Under the pieces are notes generated by a model. That model worked only from the letters and a program-made list of their open reading frames with translations, was not told the DNA's origin and ran no database searches. A stretch of DNA of 64,000 nt from Symbiodinium natans (Eukaryota; Sar; Dinophyceae; Suessiales; Symbiodiniaceae): NCBI GenBank assembly GCA_905221605.1, contig CAJNDS010002287.1:124001-188000 (forward strand). Reading direction: 5' to 3'. The number at the start of each line of letters is the position of its first letter. Position 1 is the stretch's first letter. The translations under genes were made by a program, and so were the position numbers. Shown one piece after another: positions 1 through 10,919 of this stretch.

Positions 1-735
1 AGCCACAAGAGGCCTTGTTCGCAATTTGCTTTCTTAAGTCTGAATGCCGCCTGTGTTCCACAAGGCTTGTGCACGCACAGCTGCTAGAGTTTAGGGTTCC
101 GAGTACCACCAAAGAAAAACTCCACTGGCGGACAGTATCTACCGATCTATTTTGTCAGTGGTATGCCGCAGATGCCTGCTTGACTCCATAATATGCTGCG
201 CCTTGTGTGCTCCAACAAACAAGAAGGTCTTTTCTGGCGGGGATTGCCACGTTCAGGCCGGCGGTCGCTCTTGACCACCCGAAACACTTGAGCGAGCTTG
301 ATCACGCTCCATGGAGCTAGCTTTCGCGATTTCGGGTATTGACGTCACATATTGCAATTGCGCAAGACGCATGTCGCGTCGTCATTTCCGACCTCTCACT
401 TAGGCCAACATGAAAGTTAGTTGTGCAGCATGGCTACATCCCTGCCGCTGGTGATGTCTCACCATATGACCGCTTATGCCACGACAGCAGGCAATGCTCA
501 GGCCTGTCCTGTGTGGGCCGAGCCCCTATGTGCTAATTCAGGCTTATGGCGCTTAGCTACACTACCTCTGCTGCCGTCCAACCTCTCATGCATAGTGTGC
601 TGACATGGGGACGTTTGCAATCATCCAACTGACACGACTACCAGAAACTCAGCGTATGCTCGCAAGACGTAGCACAGAAAGCAACATCTGACTGGTAGGA
701 AAATAAATTCACTCTGAGCTGTCAGCCCTCAACGA
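1..735. other. No supported gene
   Basis: No frame here shows the G/C-rich third positions or residue make-up of the convincing exons elsewhere. There is no repeat array or RNA gene to report. It may be intergenic or intronic. Confidence 0.4.
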
Positions 736-1422
736 ATGAGATCGCAGGAAGAAGTCCTGTACATGTTCATGAAACTCCGTGAAGTGCTTTCTCGATGCTT
801 CGCACCAGCATCTTGCAACATGGTAGGAATCATCGGCTTCTCGAGCTGGGGGGGGCCTCCTTACAATCTCCTGAGAGGACTATGCCTGGCCTGCAGCTCA
901 CGGGCCATATTCGCGCCAGAAGGCGCAGGTGACATGACCTTTGAGGCCGAGCTATTTCGAGCAAGCCTCTACCGTAAGACTCCGACTTTTCCTGCTCATT
1001 CTGCCGGGGATGCGTGCTGTCGAGAGTCCGCTTGTAATTACAAGGCTTGCGGTATTGCAGCACAAAGGCATGTGGAACCACATGGATGCAGCGGCTTGGC
1101 ATGGCACGGTCCCGTATGGGACAGAGGCGTCCGCAGAGGTTTCGGCCGCCTGCGCAGAGCAGGGACTCATACAGTAGACCGTCATACTTGGTTACAATGT
1201 AACCCCTGCACCATGTGGCAAACTCTTGCAGCGCTGGATGGCAGCAGATGGCCAGCAGTAACCCTCCTCTCTTTTCTGCATGCGCGGCCCCGCTGCCACA
1301 CAGCCACGAAGGGCCCAGCCCAACTGTCCTGGAAGGCCTTCACCTGCTACGAGAAGCTGAGCCCACGCAGCTGCTCACCACGTCGTGGATCACGAGAACC
1401 CAGGGGGGCTGCCGCAGGGTGA
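736..1422 (+). CDS. Hypothetical open frame, 228 codons
   Basis: An ATG-initiated frame of 228 residues stays open without introns. Its first 80 residues (MRSQEEVLYMFMKLREVLSR at the start) have a plausible protein composition and about 60 percent G/C at third positions. The second half becomes rich in Arg, Cys and Trp and looks less natural. A competing minus-strand frame at 952-1185 has a similar third-position bias, so strand is not settled. No family is recognised, and its plus orientation is unlike the genes that follow. It could be chance or an exon whose true end lies before 1422. Confidence 0.28.
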   Translation: MRSQEEVLYMFMKLREVLSRCFAPASCNMVGIIGFSSWGGPPYNLLRGLCLACSSRAIFAPEGAGDMTFEAELFRASLYRKTPTFPAHSAGDACCRESACNYKACGIAAQRHVEPHGCSGLAWHGPVWDRGVRRGFGRLRRAGTHTVDRHTWLQCNPCTMWQTLAALDGSRWPAVTLLSFLHARPRCHTATKGPAQLSWKAFTCYEKLSPRSCSPRRGSREPRGAAAG

Positions 1423-1709
1423 GGTGGACCAGGGTGGTGTCAAATCGCCCACAGCGAGTCCAAGGTCTTGCTCTCGGCTTTGGGAACCTCTCGCGAGTAA
1501 TTATGGTTCAAGGTTTAAGGTGTTCTTGAAGAACTCGACTCACTTTGCGTTCTCATGGACGGAGAGCACTTGGAACCCGGCCTGCTTGCCACGCGTCTCA
1601 GCTATGCCCATTCTTCTGCGGCAGCTGGTGCCTTGGATTTCACGTTGAACTTACGAGGCATTGCATTGTGCGGCATCCAACAGCAGTGCAACACTTAAAG
1701 CAGTGTAGC

Positions 1710-2602
1710 TGCTTGTACAAGCAGGTTTCTCCGCGTGAACAGAAGCCTTTCTGGAAGTCATAGCAGTGCTTAGTGGTGAACTTGATGAAGCCATCTGACA
1801 GAGGAGCTGCTGATGCACGCAGCGCACTGACAGGAACAGCTGAAAGCCTGGAGCTTTCTCGTGCACGTATCGGCAGTGCTCCCCATTCTTGCAGCGGTCC
1901 TGTGGCACAAGTACGCTCCGAAAACCTCCCAAATCTTCACCAAGACGTGCTGTTCGCGAGATCCTCCTGGAATGCGAAGCAGTACTTCTTTCCTGGCACT
2001 TGCTGTACCACTACAGAACCGGCACTTTCCCAACACTATCCAACATTGCACAGAATTGCATCCGGTGCCTCTGCCAAGGTCACTCAACACCCTTGGAAAC
2101 GGCCTGGACTCGATGGTACGAACATACCGAACCAGAGATCCGGCTGAGATCCTGAGTCCCGGGCGCGAGGGCGGGGCCCTTCGTGGCTCCCTCTACCATG
2201 CGAGGCAGCTGCTCCAGGGTGCTGAGACGTAGTTCGTCTTCTCTGAGGGGCCGAGTCAGAATCAACCGCTCCTTCAGGCATCGAGGATGCTCTCGTTTTT
2301 CTATACCTTGAAAGTTTGAAACATTCCCGAGGGTCCCAGGTCCGAATTTTGAACCAATTTCAAAATTAAAAAGGCGAGGCTCACTGTAGCGGGTTTCCTC
2401 GCTTGCCTTGCACACCATCAACTTCCCACCTGCGCATCCGAGAAAGTTCTGGTCGCGAGACAAGCATCTCACAGACTTCGCCTGAAAGAACCTGAAGGGC
2501 TCGTGCAGCTGCCTGCGCCCGTCCACACACGCACATTAAATTGCCAAATTCTTGACATGTCAAGACAATCTCACAGGAAGGTCTCCAACCGAGTTGGAGC
2601 AT
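1710..2602 (-). CDS. Tandem CCCH zinc-finger protein (multi-exon, ends uncertain)
   Basis: Exons at 1964-1995, 1848-1899 and 1710-1794 read KKYCFAFQE, DRCKNGEHCRYVHEKAP and GFIKFTTKHCYDFQKGFC followed by SRGETCLYK. Joined, they give two C-x7-C-x5-C-x3-H fingers separated by 14 residues, the last His being completed across a further junction. Tandem CCCH fingers usually bind AU-rich RNA and control mRNA stability, so an RNA-binding role is inferred. Upstream exons at 2430-2602 (RALQVLSGEVCEMLVSRPEL) and 2148-2242 (EDELRLSTLEQLPRMVEGAT) join in phase over a GT-AG intron. The finger introns would need GA and GC donors, which dinoflagellates use. The start, the 3' end and one middle junction are unresolved. 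A decayed copy is the main alternative. Confidence 0.6.
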
Positions 2603-2854
2603 GACGATTCAGGCAACGGCCAGATGGGCATCATGTACATCAGCCGTGTCCGGACGCTTTAGCACCCGGCCAGGTGCATCACGAGCATCATCATGACAGT
2701 CATGAGCTGGGCATGAGGACCAGCAGCCGGCCAGGTGAGCATCATAAGCAGCCGGCTAGGCAAGCATCACGACGACCATCAGGAGCATCATTTGCTGTCG
2801 GGACATGAGGATTCAACAGCCGACTGCCAGGTCCTTGCGTTTCAGCGCCGGCAG

Positions 2855-3100
2855 ATATCATGAGATGCATCTAGGCGCAGGCAGGCTGCAGGGGTTCCCA
2901 TAAGCGCTGCTGCTGCCAGGCTGCCAGATTGGGCCATTGGGGGGAAAGGATGGGCGAGGGAGTGATCGAGATTGTGGTGCGGACTGCGGCTGTGCCTCCC
3001 AACCCTCCAAGAAGCGGATCACTGCTCTTCCGGTTGCGCGGCCATCAGTTCCAATGACCTCAACCCACTTCCCACCAATGGACAAAGCCACAGCTTTGCT
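2855..3100 (-). CDS. Possible upstream exon, unknown product
   Basis: The minus strand reads ALSIGGKWVEVIGTDGRATG and then RAVIRFLEGWE, a natural-looking stretch that ends before a low-quality Pro/Ser run. It lies 250 bases upstream of the zinc-finger exons on the same strand and may be an earlier exon of that gene. The spacer at 2610-2840 holds imperfect short repeats built on cagccggc and gagcatca words. The plus strand is also open here, so the assignment is tentative. Confidence 0.28.
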
Positions 3101-3339
3101 TGTTTGTGACTATGGCTCTGGCGATGTAGAGCAGGCTTTTCCTTACTGTTGCCTCATGGTAAGAAACAACAGGCAACATCAAGAGCTGCTGAACTCACTC
3201 CTGCCTCGTCCAGATACATCTCCATCCATGCCGACACGTCCTTGGATCTGTGGTATTGCCAACATCAAATAAATTGTATGATCTCGATCTGCACGGCATC
3301 CCCCTGAAACTTGAAGCTGCAAGCCGAACTACGCAACCA

Positions 3340-3440
3340 ATATCGAAGCCCTACACCCTGAACCCGAAAACAAAGCCTTGGGCCCTCAACCCGGAACGTA
3401 CAAACCTAAACTCTAAGCAGCAAAAACTAAAACCCTGAAC
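3340..3440. repeat. Degenerate CCCTAAA-like telomeric remnant
   Basis: Scattered ccctgaaccc, cctaaactct and aaaccctgaacc words suggest an eroded CCCTAAA array. They are too diverged to count units. Confidence 0.35.
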
Positions 3441-4200
3441 CTAAGCCTACACCAATAACTAGGAAACCGCGTCTTTCGCCGCCGTGGAAGGTGTTAAGAA
3501 TATCAAAAACACATGGGGCTTCTGTCAGGTCATCTTGAAAAGATTTTCGCCCAACAGCGGGTCGCACCGGAGCGATGACGTGATGAACATGTAAGGACAT
3601 GCAAGGATGATGTTCATTTTGAGCATGCTCGCGAAGACTACAATGCCCTCTAAACCGCAAGCTTGTCCGCCCGACAGAAGAGCCGGTCAGAATGCACGGG
3701 AACTGGAAAATACCAGTGGTTGCCCCCCCCCCCCGCCCTATCCCGAAAAAATCTATGGAGTACTGTAAAACGATCGCCTCGGCTTCCAACCGAGAGGCGG
3801 CTAGAACAAGCAGAAGCGGATCTGGTCTCTGTTTCTTTTGGCCAGAAACTTTCTGCAACCCACCCCCCCCCCGCCCCCCGCACAGTAGGACCTGCCCAGG
3901 ATGGAAGAGCCGAAATCCGATGCGCCTCCCACAAAAACCACGCCAAAAACCACGAAACAACTAAACTTGCTCCCTTCCCCCCGTAAAACCATGGGACCCA
4001 CCCCAAGACTTCTCTAGGACAGCCCTGCACCGTTCTTGGCCCTGCAGCGTGGGCCTCTTCTACCTAAGACCTCTTGAAACCTTCCCCGCAAGTGCCACAC
4101 CCTGCCTTGGGCCAGCGGCGACTGCCGAGGCGGCGCACGCGGAAGCGTTTACAACTCAATTGTCGGAAACGCCTCCCAAGCCCCCATCCCAGGCAGAAAG
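3441..4200. other. No supported gene
   Basis: Several frames are open, but they owe this to C-runs (3724-3734 and 3864-3880) and biased composition. No exon is supported on either strand. Confidence 0.35.
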
Positions 4201-4201
4201 G

Positions 4202-4350
4202 GCCCGAGTGCAGATAAGAAAAAGAAGAAGAAGGAGAACAAGAACAAAAACAAAACCAATAGTCAGAAGAAGAACAGCAACAGTAGCAGCAGCAGCAGCA
4301 GCAGGAGGAGGAGGAGGAAGAAGAAGAAGATGATGATGAAGAAGAAGGAC
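4202..4350. repeat. Purine-rich trinucleotide microsatellite cluster
   Basis: Consecutive runs of AAG, CAG, AGG, AAG and ATG triplets occur. Read as protein they give long Lys, Arg, Ser or Cys runs in every frame. A repeat origin explains this better than coding. Confidence 0.8.
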
Positions 4351-4880
4351 AGATGCACATATATGTTACAATGTTGCAAGTATGGACAAATCTTCTTTTC
4401 CCCGGCTTGAACTTCCAAGTCAGGGCACAGCAGATAGCGCATGGAAGGGCAAGCCATCGAGGCAAAGCCGTGAATCCTGTGCAGAACACGGTGCAGCAGC
4501 GCAGCATGGATCGTGCTGTGCACTTCCGTTGTTCAGAAAAGCTGGGCCTGTCTTTCTCCGGACAGAAATGCTTCACGCTCCTGAGCCGACCAGCTGTTGC
4601 TACCCAGGACATGGCACAGCGGCATTTCGGATCATCATTCGGGGCAGATTACAGTTTGGGTGCGTCATGCTGCATCCCGGACTCTGAGTTTGTATGCTTG
4701 CCATATCGCGCCATCGAACATTGCAGCATTATTGCAGCTGATCATTGGGCACACTTGAGCGGCCCAGCCTTTTCAAGGCAAGGAATCCAAGCCTTCGTCT
4801 GCTGCGCGCAGCTGTGCCTCCCTGCACCCGAGAGGCACCCGCACCCGTGGATCTAGCATGATCGAGCAGGATCCGAGACT

Positions 4881-7800
4881 CTAGCTTTTTTCATACTGCT
4901 TCACAAATTTCACCGGCATCTGCCCTGTAGACATGATGGCATAGGCGAGCGGCGACGAAGAAGTGGATGGGTTGCAGCGGTGTGCCCAGCTTAAGTAGCT
5001 GCTGCAATGCCAACCTGGGCTTGGCTCCAAACTGCACGGAAGCCCAGCTGTCCCCCACTTTCCTTCTGAGCGCTTTCTGGCCGTCACTACTGACTTCCGG
5101 GAAAACCTCTAAAAACACTTTGGCCGAGCGGCAGAACCATCCATGAGTCATCCAAGCCACAGTGCTCAGTGCCCACCATTTCCACGTGCAGCGAGTCGCA
5201 GATCTCCCGCAAGCTCGAGGCGCGCACACCTCCCAGGGTTCTAGTTCTGGAGATCCATGTTCTGACCCGAACTCACCTTCTTCTTCAGTCCTGCCTGAAT
5301 CGTGAATCAGCGTTTTGTCATCTGGTGTTTAGCCCTTCTCAGCCCTTCTTGCCTTCTTTGCCACTTGCGAGAACTTGTCGCTGGGCCGCGAGGCGAAGAT
5401 CTGCATAGGACCTAAAACATCGAGCTGCTTCTTTCCGCCGTCTGCAGCTTGGGCAGCCATGCCCCAAAAAGGAAGCGTCTGAGAACTCATTTGCTGAACC
5501 CGTACAATGCAGCCAGGCTTCCTGAGCACCTCGGGCACCTCCAGCCCCGCAGCCTCTTAGAGTCTATGTCGGTATCCTACAAGGGGGGGGGGGGGGGGTT
5601 TTAGGGTTTAGGGTTTAGGGTTTAGAGTTTAGGGTTTGGGGTTTGGGGTTTGGGGTTTGGGGTTTGGGGTTTAGGGTTTAGGGTTTAGGGTTTAGGGTGC
5701 ACCATCGGTGTACATCGCATCTGCCTTGCAGTGCATCGGCAGGATGAGTTCCAGGTCTGCGCTGCCGTGGGTCACGGCGCAGCAGGGCCTACAGTGACAG
5801 TCCAAAGCAGGCTAGAAGCCCCAGGAAGAAAAGGAGTAAAAAAGAAAGACTTTACAGGAAGCATGGGAAACCTCGGGGTGGCTTTTTGCCCGCACTCTGT
5901 GTGAAACGATAAAGACTACAGCCTTTGGCAGTCAGCAAGTTTTATGAAATTTGAAAAAGCAGAGGCCAGATACCGACGTCGAAAGAACTGTTCCCGGAAT
6001 CTGAATCGCCCAGCTTTCGTTTCTAGCGCAACGCAGGTGCCCATCCTCTGTGAATCATGAGCTCCTGAGCACCGCGCTCACAAGAGAGCATGTGGATCAT
6101 AATTCTGGGTAAACAAACTCGACCCACGCTAATTCAAGAACAAGGCTCGTAGGCAAGCAAGGGCAAACCCATCAAAGGGGCCGTCATCAGCTTCGTCCTG
6201 ACCAGGGCCCTACCAGTAGTTTGCAGAAGACACTTCAACTAGGCTCTGCACATCCCAACACATCTCTGCACTGCTATGATCCGACTGCTCCGGCCTCATT
6301 CCACTGAAAAGCACCAAGCGAGCAGTCTGTGGCTTGGAAATCCCAAAGCGGACAAAGTGCAGGACAACACCTTAGACTCAGACCGTAGACTCACAGGTGG
6401 CCAACTGCTCAGGCTCTCATTATCTCATTGCTCTCATCAGCTACAGTATGCCACAACGTGTGCTACAGCACTGGTTTGCATGCGGGTGTTTCATGTTGCT
6501 TCGGGTCTTTGCCGATTGCTTCTCGTCTTGTTGACGTCAGGGCACCGTTCGGAGTACTGGGCCTTCTTCTGGAAATATGCCACGTCAGCACATTCTCAAA
6601 GGGTGTGCTGACCCCGACCATCGCAACACCCGAGAGGCACGCGGCTGAGGCCCATGCCAAGGCATCCTTCTCACCGGAGGCATCCACATGCTCATGAAGC
6701 AGAATGCTCGCCTTTGTCTTGAACCACTCGTAGCTGGTGAAAAATGTGACCAGCGAACATGTCTCTTGCACCAGAACAAAAGGATAGTTCTGGAAGCATG
6801 CTCGAAGGCCACCTTTCCCGTAAAGTTCACGGAAAGTCTGCCACAGCCCCTTGTGTTCCACGCGTTGCACTGCAGCAATGTGATCTTCACGTCCCAATCG
6901 CATATTATACAAGGGCGTATGCAGTGTGGCCTGCACAACTCCAGCTGCCGAAGCAGCACCTGCTTCGCATCGCAGTGGATTCTCGGTTATCGCAGGATAC
7001 TCTGCTGCCAGCATATGCAAGGACAGTCGTGCGTATGTGTATGCGTGGAACATGGACATGGCAACCACGGCATTGGCGAAGTATGGACCCGTTGTCTTGA
7101 TGCCTATTCCTCGGACCCCACGTTGCTTGTGCTCCTCACGCAGAGCGTCCCACATTCCAGAGGGATGCACACGAAATGCATGCAGTGGGCTGACGACTTG
7201 TCGGCGGAAGAGACGCCAAGGGTTGCGCATGGCTGTCTCGGCCGAGACGAAAGCCTTAGCTTTGGCCAGCATCATGAGCTTCTTCGCCGCAAAGGCGACG
7301 GACTTCGCAATCCACAGACATTTGAACTTCAGCGCAGCGAGGGCCTGAATGACTGCCACACCACCTAGTGAGCGTAGCAGGCCAGTCATTGCTCGAACCA
7401 GCCCTGCTGAAAATGCTGATTCCTCCTCCAGCGTCAAAAGCCTCAAAGCTACAGCGTCTGCTGATGTGCTTTTCTCGATCCATGCACAAAGCTCCTCAAA
7501 CGAGACGGTATTCTGACTTCCACCACCGCTAGTTGCTACCTCTGCAAAAACCCGACGCTGATCCTCCTCGCTCTGCCTGGAAAGCGGAAGCTGCAGTGCC
7601 GTTGCCAAAGCCACGAACTCCTGAAAGTTTAACTCAGATGTTCCATCATTCCCCAAACGAGCATAACGGCCGTACTCGGCGTGAAGAGCTGCAAGCCGTG
7701 GCGACATATGCTCTCCCTCTGCCATCTTGCCACGTCAAGCTCACATCGCGCCACATGCAACCGTCAGCCATCAAGCGATTGGGCACCGCGGGTTCATTGC

Positions 7801-9845
7801 AGAACAGGTTGACAACGATTGAAACTGAGCTTCGGCTCCTTAGACGAGGCTGCTGTCATGTGACTGGTGGACTGCGCCGATCTGCGCTGCATGCTACGAG
7901 GCTTTCATGCCACCTTGAGCCATCCTGAGTTTCAAGCCCGAAGAGCCCGGCAAATGGGAATGCGGCCTCAGTCCTTGCCTTTCAATTGGTGCCCCCTCCG
8001 ACTCAAATTTCAGATTCGGAATCCCGCCTCCCTTTCAACGGTTCCGCTTCCAGCGAGCGACAAAGGCTTTCCAGGGCATCGGCCAGGGAGCCTGGCGCGA
8101 GGTCGGGTCCCAGCTGCGTAAGATATTACCCGTTCCATAAAATACTCGGGAAGATGCCATCCACACCTGCGTCCGCAAGCGTTGCATCACTGATGCCGGT
8201 CAGCTCGGTGCAGAACTTTGTAATCGGAGTCCTCTGGTTTTTTCTGGAAAGTCTCGCTTCCAACAACCTATCACGGTTTGGGCTAGGACCTAGGATTCCA
8301 TGCTTTGTGCCAGTGACGTTGACGCATGGACTCTACACAAGATGCGACAAACATGGAGTTAAGGCCTGGCTATGTCGCTCACATGGGCTCAGCTTCGGCC
8401 AAGTTCTGCGTCCTTTGATTCTTGCAGTAGTGCTGCCCTTCGACGACGGCAGCCATGGCCTGGAATCAGATCATTCTGGCTTTGTGCCTCAATGGCAGGG
8501 TTTCAAGGTAAGGGTTGTGGTTTCTTCTTGCATCGCACTTGCACTGCTACCTTGCTGGGTCTCATCGCCGTGATGTGCCACTGTGCACATCACAAGCCGC
8601 AGGCCTCCTACTGAACACCTTCCTTATGATGCGTCCCGACAATAGCACTACTTAATACTCTGCTCCCATGTCAGCTACTACAGGCTCGGGTGTCTTGATC
8701 AGGAGTTAACAGTTCCCCCGTCTCGGCCAGACATCCTGAAACCCCGCTCCAATTCTCGAGCTGGTTACAAGGGAGCTGTAGCAGTTTGGCTTTCAGGAGC
8801 TCCCCGCATGCCACAGCCTGAACCCTGGACAGTGGGAGCAGACCCTACATCGTGTCCCGCAGGTTTTGAATCCTCTTCCTGACTTCCATCCACCCAGCTT
8901 CGGACGCCACCGGCGAGGATGATAGTACGAGGACTAGGTGGAAGCATTGAAAATTGAAATTGACATGACTCCAAAACGAATTTCAGAAAAGGGAATGTGT
9001 AGCAGTGTAGACGTCCAGCAAAGAAGGATAGGCGACACACACTCTCTCTTTCTCTCTCTCTGCACTTGTCATGAGCCATCCTTCGTGTCATAGATGACGT
9101 ATGAGAACTCGATAATCTCCACGTCATCGCTATGGACCTGCTATTGACAGAACCCTCAAAAGCAACTACAATAATGAGTGAATCATCGCTGTGTCCCACA
9201 GCTGCGGCAAGCTTTAACACCTCACCTGACGATCTTCACCATCATCACACGTCCATTCGAAGTCCTTCGTAGAGGCAACTTGAAGGCACGTACGATTCTA
9301 GCTGCACTGAATCAGCAGATAACTCGGGAGATGAAACCATGTCCATGCATATGTAAATCTCGGCTTTCGCCGGACTGCACCATCGAGCTCGTGGCACGGG
9401 CCGCCTCACAGTAGAGGTGACAGACTGACGGTCAAGGATGCCGCATGCTCAAAGTAGATGGCCCCCAAAGCTATCTAGCCAGCTCCCCTGCTGAAGCACT
9501 CAAGCATGAACAGACAGACACTGGGAGTGTGGCGAGGGCTTCGCTGGCCTGAAGATCCCCATCTCAGATGCAACTTCAAAACTCAATGTCCAACTCTGGG
9601 GCTCTGGCAGGGAAGGACTAGCTTGCAACTTGGCCTTCCAAGCATCCCACGAGGCATAATAGCTGAACAAATGAACACTGACGAACACTGCGGTATCGGA
9701 ATGACCATGTCTGATCCTTCCTAAACTCTGCGGCTGTCCGAACATCAGGTGCCTCCGCGCCATCACGAGAGTCGCTCGAACCGCGTGAAGCGGGGCCTTC
9801 GAGACCTACGAGGCACATGCAGGCTGGTGACTTGGCCTGGGCCAT
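4881..9845 (-). CDS. ERI1-type DEDDh 3'-5' exoribonuclease (multi-exon)
   Basis: Three exonuclease motifs appear in order on the minus strand. Exo I is in exon 9226-9297 (KDFEWTCDDGEDRQ, ending at CAG|GTGAGG) and exon 9074-9137 (VEIIEFSYVIYDT). Exo II is near 5725-5785 (THGSADLELILPMHC). Exo III is at 5115-5231 (EICDSL, then GTEHCGLDD). The Asp-Glu pair, the Exo II Asp and the Exo III His and Asp are all present. ERI1-family nucleases trim histone mRNA, 5.8S rRNA or small RNAs; which substrate applies here is unknown. A possible start is at 9845 (MAQAKSPACMCLVG) and the probable C-terminus GQMPVKFVKQYEKS ends at 4881. An exon near 5329-5560 (GLEVPEVLRKPG) fits the usual Exo II-III linker. The carrier frame at 6463-7725 would lie in an intron. 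Several junctions are unresolved, and two separate genes cannot be excluded. Confidence 0.68.
5580..5698 (+). repeat. Interstitial TTTAGGG/TTTGGGG telomere-like array
   Basis: A run of about 18 G at 5583 is followed by roughly 14 units of TTTAGGG with a TTTGGGG sub-block in the middle, ending next to the Exo II exon of the exonuclease gene. The orientation is G-strand on plus. Confidence 0.9.
6463..7725 (-). CDS. Mitochondrial-carrier-like (SLC25) protein with degenerate EF-hand N-terminus, 3'-truncated
   Basis: One uninterrupted frame gives 420 residues from ATG at 7725. Residues 24-37 and 66-84 resemble worn EF-hand loops (NDGTSELNFQEF and SQNTVSFEEL). Three matrix-loop motifs follow at about 179, 270 and 374: SPLHAFRVH, TPLYNMRLG and TPFENVLTW, all degenerate forms of Px[DE]xx[KR]. 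GLRACFQNYPFVLVQE resembles the inner-helix signature. EF-hand carriers such as the aspartate/glutamate or ATP-Mg types have this order. Only about 40 low-complexity residues follow motif 3, so the last transmembrane helix is missing. Transport substrate cannot be judged. The frame has no intron and sits between exons of the exonuclease gene, which suggests a retrocopy. It may be a pseudogene. Confidence 0.62.
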   Translation of the reverse strand: MAEGEHMSPRLAALHAEYGRYARLGNDGTSELNFQEFVALATALQLPLSRQSEEDQRRVFAEVATSGGGSQNTVSFEELCAWIEKSTSADAVALRLLTLEEESAFSAGLVRAMTGLLRSLGGVAVIQALAALKFKCLWIAKSVAFAAKKLMMLAKAKAFVSAETAMRNPWRLFRRQVVSPLHAFRVHPSGMWDALREEHKQRGVRGIGIKTTGPYFANAVVAMSMFHAYTYARLSLHMLAAEYPAITENPLRCEAGAASAAGVVQATLHTPLYNMRLGREDHIAAVQRVEHKGLWQTFRELYGKGGLRACFQNYPFVLVQETCSLVTFFTSYEWFKTKASILLHEHVDASGEKDALAWASAACLSGVAMVGVSTPFENVLTWHISRRRPSTPNGALTSTRREAIGKDPKQHETPACKPVL

Positions 9846-9849
9846 GACC

Positions 9850-10425
9850 AGAAGCAGAAAAGCACGCCCAAGTACTGCGATGAGCCTGGCTCTTGTGGGT
9901 GGGAGAGCGCCTCACGCCTGCAAAATGCGAGACAAGAAGCCCTGAGAAGGCATACAAAAACTTCCAGGCTCACAAGAATCGGAAACACATTCCCCAGGGG
10001 CCAATTCAAAAAATTAAACAACAAAAAAACTTAAAAACCAACGCGTCTACAGAGAGAGGTTGGGCCTGGAGCTGCGGTGCCTCCAGAAGATGGCCCCGAG
10101 CAGCACCAGCGCGGCGCCCAGGGGCCGGGAGAGTCTCGAGACCGCGAGGCCCATAATTTTTGCCCCCCAAAAAAAAAGAAACCTTTTTGAAACTTCCTGA
10201 CCTCCTGTTGTCCTCTGTTCCATTCTGTTCTGCTCCGTTCCATTCCATTCTCTTCTCTTCTGTCCATGCCCAGCCTCCGGGAACTTTGGAAACAGCTGCG
10301 GGAGCAGGCATTAAAAACGTGCAGAGTCAAACGGTTCAAACACTCTGGGAACACTGCCGAGGGGGGTGTAGGCACCTTGTCCTCCTCTTTGGGAGGGCGT
10401 AAGAAGATGGACCTGGATGAGTTCT
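9850..10425. other. No supported gene
   Basis: The stretch holds an A-run at 10020 and short C/T-rich words such as repeated tctgttccattc at 10210-10260. No exon is supported. Confidence 0.35.
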
Positions 10426-10429
10426 GCGA

Positions 10430-10610
10430 GCCGCTTCCGCTGAAAGCTTCTTCGAAGTGTCTTGCGAGCTGCAGCCGGCCGAGCTTGAGGGGAGCACGCA
10501 AAGAGCGAACCCAAAAACATCACAATCATCCAGGCGAACAGACCATAGACCTCAAACACCGAGACAATACATGCTGCCCATGCTCGTGCATGTTGCTCAC
10601 CTCTGCACCC
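10430..10610 (-). CDS. Possible exon of a membrane protein
   Basis: The minus strand reads VSVFEVYGLFAWMIVMFLGS, a hydrophobic segment long enough to span a membrane, followed by a basic stretch ARKTLRRSFQRKRLAELIQ that ends at CAG|GTCCAT, a possible donor. The positive-inside pattern is typical of a single-pass or multi-pass protein. The next frame is also open (HFEEAFSGSG), so this is tentative. No family is recognised. Confidence 0.38.
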
Positions 10611-10794
10611 ACGAGACAATGCAAACTTTCCTGACAGCGTATGATATAGTATACCATGGTAACCCCCAAACCCATAAAGTATGAGTCTTGAATGATATTC
10701 TTGTGAGTGTACAAAACACTCTGTTTCACCTTCATCGCACAGACTTCGGTCCGCATACCCCAAAACCCTGTTCTAGTTATTCAGGCCCCTATAC

Positions 10795-10824
10795 ATATAT
10801 ACATAAATATAAATATAAATATGA

Positions 10825-10862
<38 letters not shown>

Positions 10863-10890
10863 GTATATATATATATATGTATATATTAAT
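10795..10890. repeat. AT microsatellite
   Basis: Tandem TA with ATAAATAT and TATGTATA variants. Frames through it translate to Ile/Tyr runs and are not genes. Confidence 0.9.
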
Positions 10891-10919
10891 TTACATTTGC
10901 TCTTTTTGTCCACGAATAG

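Noticed and set aside
8390-8520. Start exon MAWNQIILALCLNGRV with a GTAAGG donor on plus
   Set aside because: The minus strand offers an equally good exon (VVEGQHYCKNQRTQNLAEAE with a GTGAGC donor) in line with the exonuclease gene, and the plus model ends after about 31 residues.
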